This document shows positions 63,980 to 64,000 of a stretch of DNA of 64,000 bases, in pieces. The notes below the pieces were generated by a model. It had not been told where the DNA came from. It made no database searches and saw only the letters and a program-made list of their open reading frames with translations. Within the stretch, counting starts at the first letter, position 1. Each line of letters opens with the position of its first letter. The stretch comes from Limnohabitans sp. T6-20 (lineage in GTDB: Bacteria > Pseudomonadota > Gammaproteobacteria > Burkholderiales > Burkholderiaceae_C), in NCBI RefSeq assembly GCF_003063505.1, contig NZ_NERW01000003.1, positions 806,001-870,000 on the forward strand, read 5' to 3'. Both the position numbers and the translations under genes were made by a program.

Positions 63980-64000
63980 TTGAGCTACGAAAACATTGAA
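63980..64000 (+). CDS. Enoyl-CoA hydratase, N-terminal start only
   Basis: Only seven codons are present: (M)SYENIE. This matches the common enoyl-CoA hydratase opening (MSYENIEV..) found divergent from paaG (PaaF-type). The TTG at 63980 follows GGAGAG with five-base spacing and is preferred; an ATG at 63968 is in frame but has no ribosome site. It is in the divergent arrangement with the paa group and under the same dyad. Confidence 0.55.

Overview
The window is a gene-dense, GC-rich stretch of a betaproteobacterial chromosome. Several blocks have the order usual in Burkholderiales: rplU-rpmA-obgE-proB opposite ispB, yqgE-ruvX-pyrR-pyrB-pyrC', dusB-fis-purH, thiD-hemL, and the paaG-paaI-paaK group. 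Together with the LIV-type uptake cluster carrying a CoA ligase and the many acyl-CoA genes, this points to the family Comamonadaceae (Limnohabitans/Rhodoferax/Polaromonas-like). That placement is inferred from gene content and style, not from a computed phylogeny. No rRNA, tRNA, CRISPR array, prophage or insertion sequence was seen.

Layout. 1-4.5 kb: the end of one photolyase-family gene, a short cryptochrome-DASH gene, a TRIC-type channel, a DMT exporter and a LysE exporter. 4.5-17.6 kb: acyl-CoA catabolism. A thiolase and a FadJ-like bifunctional enzyme lie divergent from an acyl-CoA dehydrogenase. Next comes a TetR-led operon (TetR, SDR, carboxyltransferase, acyl-CoA dehydrogenase, hydratase, biotin carboxylase, second dehydrogenase) in which most genes overlap by ATGA. 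Its carboxylase and hydratase look more like the Atu (geranyl-CoA) type than the leucine type. 17.6-21.8 kb: an SbtA-like transporter and a zinc-ribbon protein opposite nhaR, then terC and a DUF2062 gene. 21.8-31.6 kb: a livHMGF-CoA ligase-livK operon opposite an AtuA-family gene split into two reading frames, then a PcaF-type thiolase. 31.6-31.9 kb holds two large hairpins with different stems but exactly complementary 26-base loops, the oddest structure in the window. 32-46.6 kb: housekeeping genes (proS, rppH, proB, obgE, ribosomal proteins, ispB, plsC, pyrimidine genes, CPD photolyase, rubredoxin). 46.6-61 kb: thiD, hemL, an RhlE-type helicase, purH-fis-dusB, a DedA-like protein, a hydrolase, ychF, a UbiH-like monooxygenase, a DsbC-like protein and an M61 peptidase. 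61-64 kb: phenylacetate genes under a 28-bp near-perfect dyad, with the start of a further enoyl-CoA hydratase at the right edge.

How the genes may work together. Solutes taken up by the Liv transporter could be activated by its CoA ligase. Branched or isoprenoid acyl-CoAs could then pass through IVD-type dehydrogenases, the biotin-dependent carboxylase, the glutaconyl-type hydratase and AtuA, with the thiolases and the FadJ-like enzyme releasing acetyl-CoA. The paa genes process aromatic acids. Three TetR-type candidate operators lie in the divergent promoter regions of this catabolic set. Dispersed REP-like repeats (GTGGGAGCG family) sit in at least four intergenic gaps.
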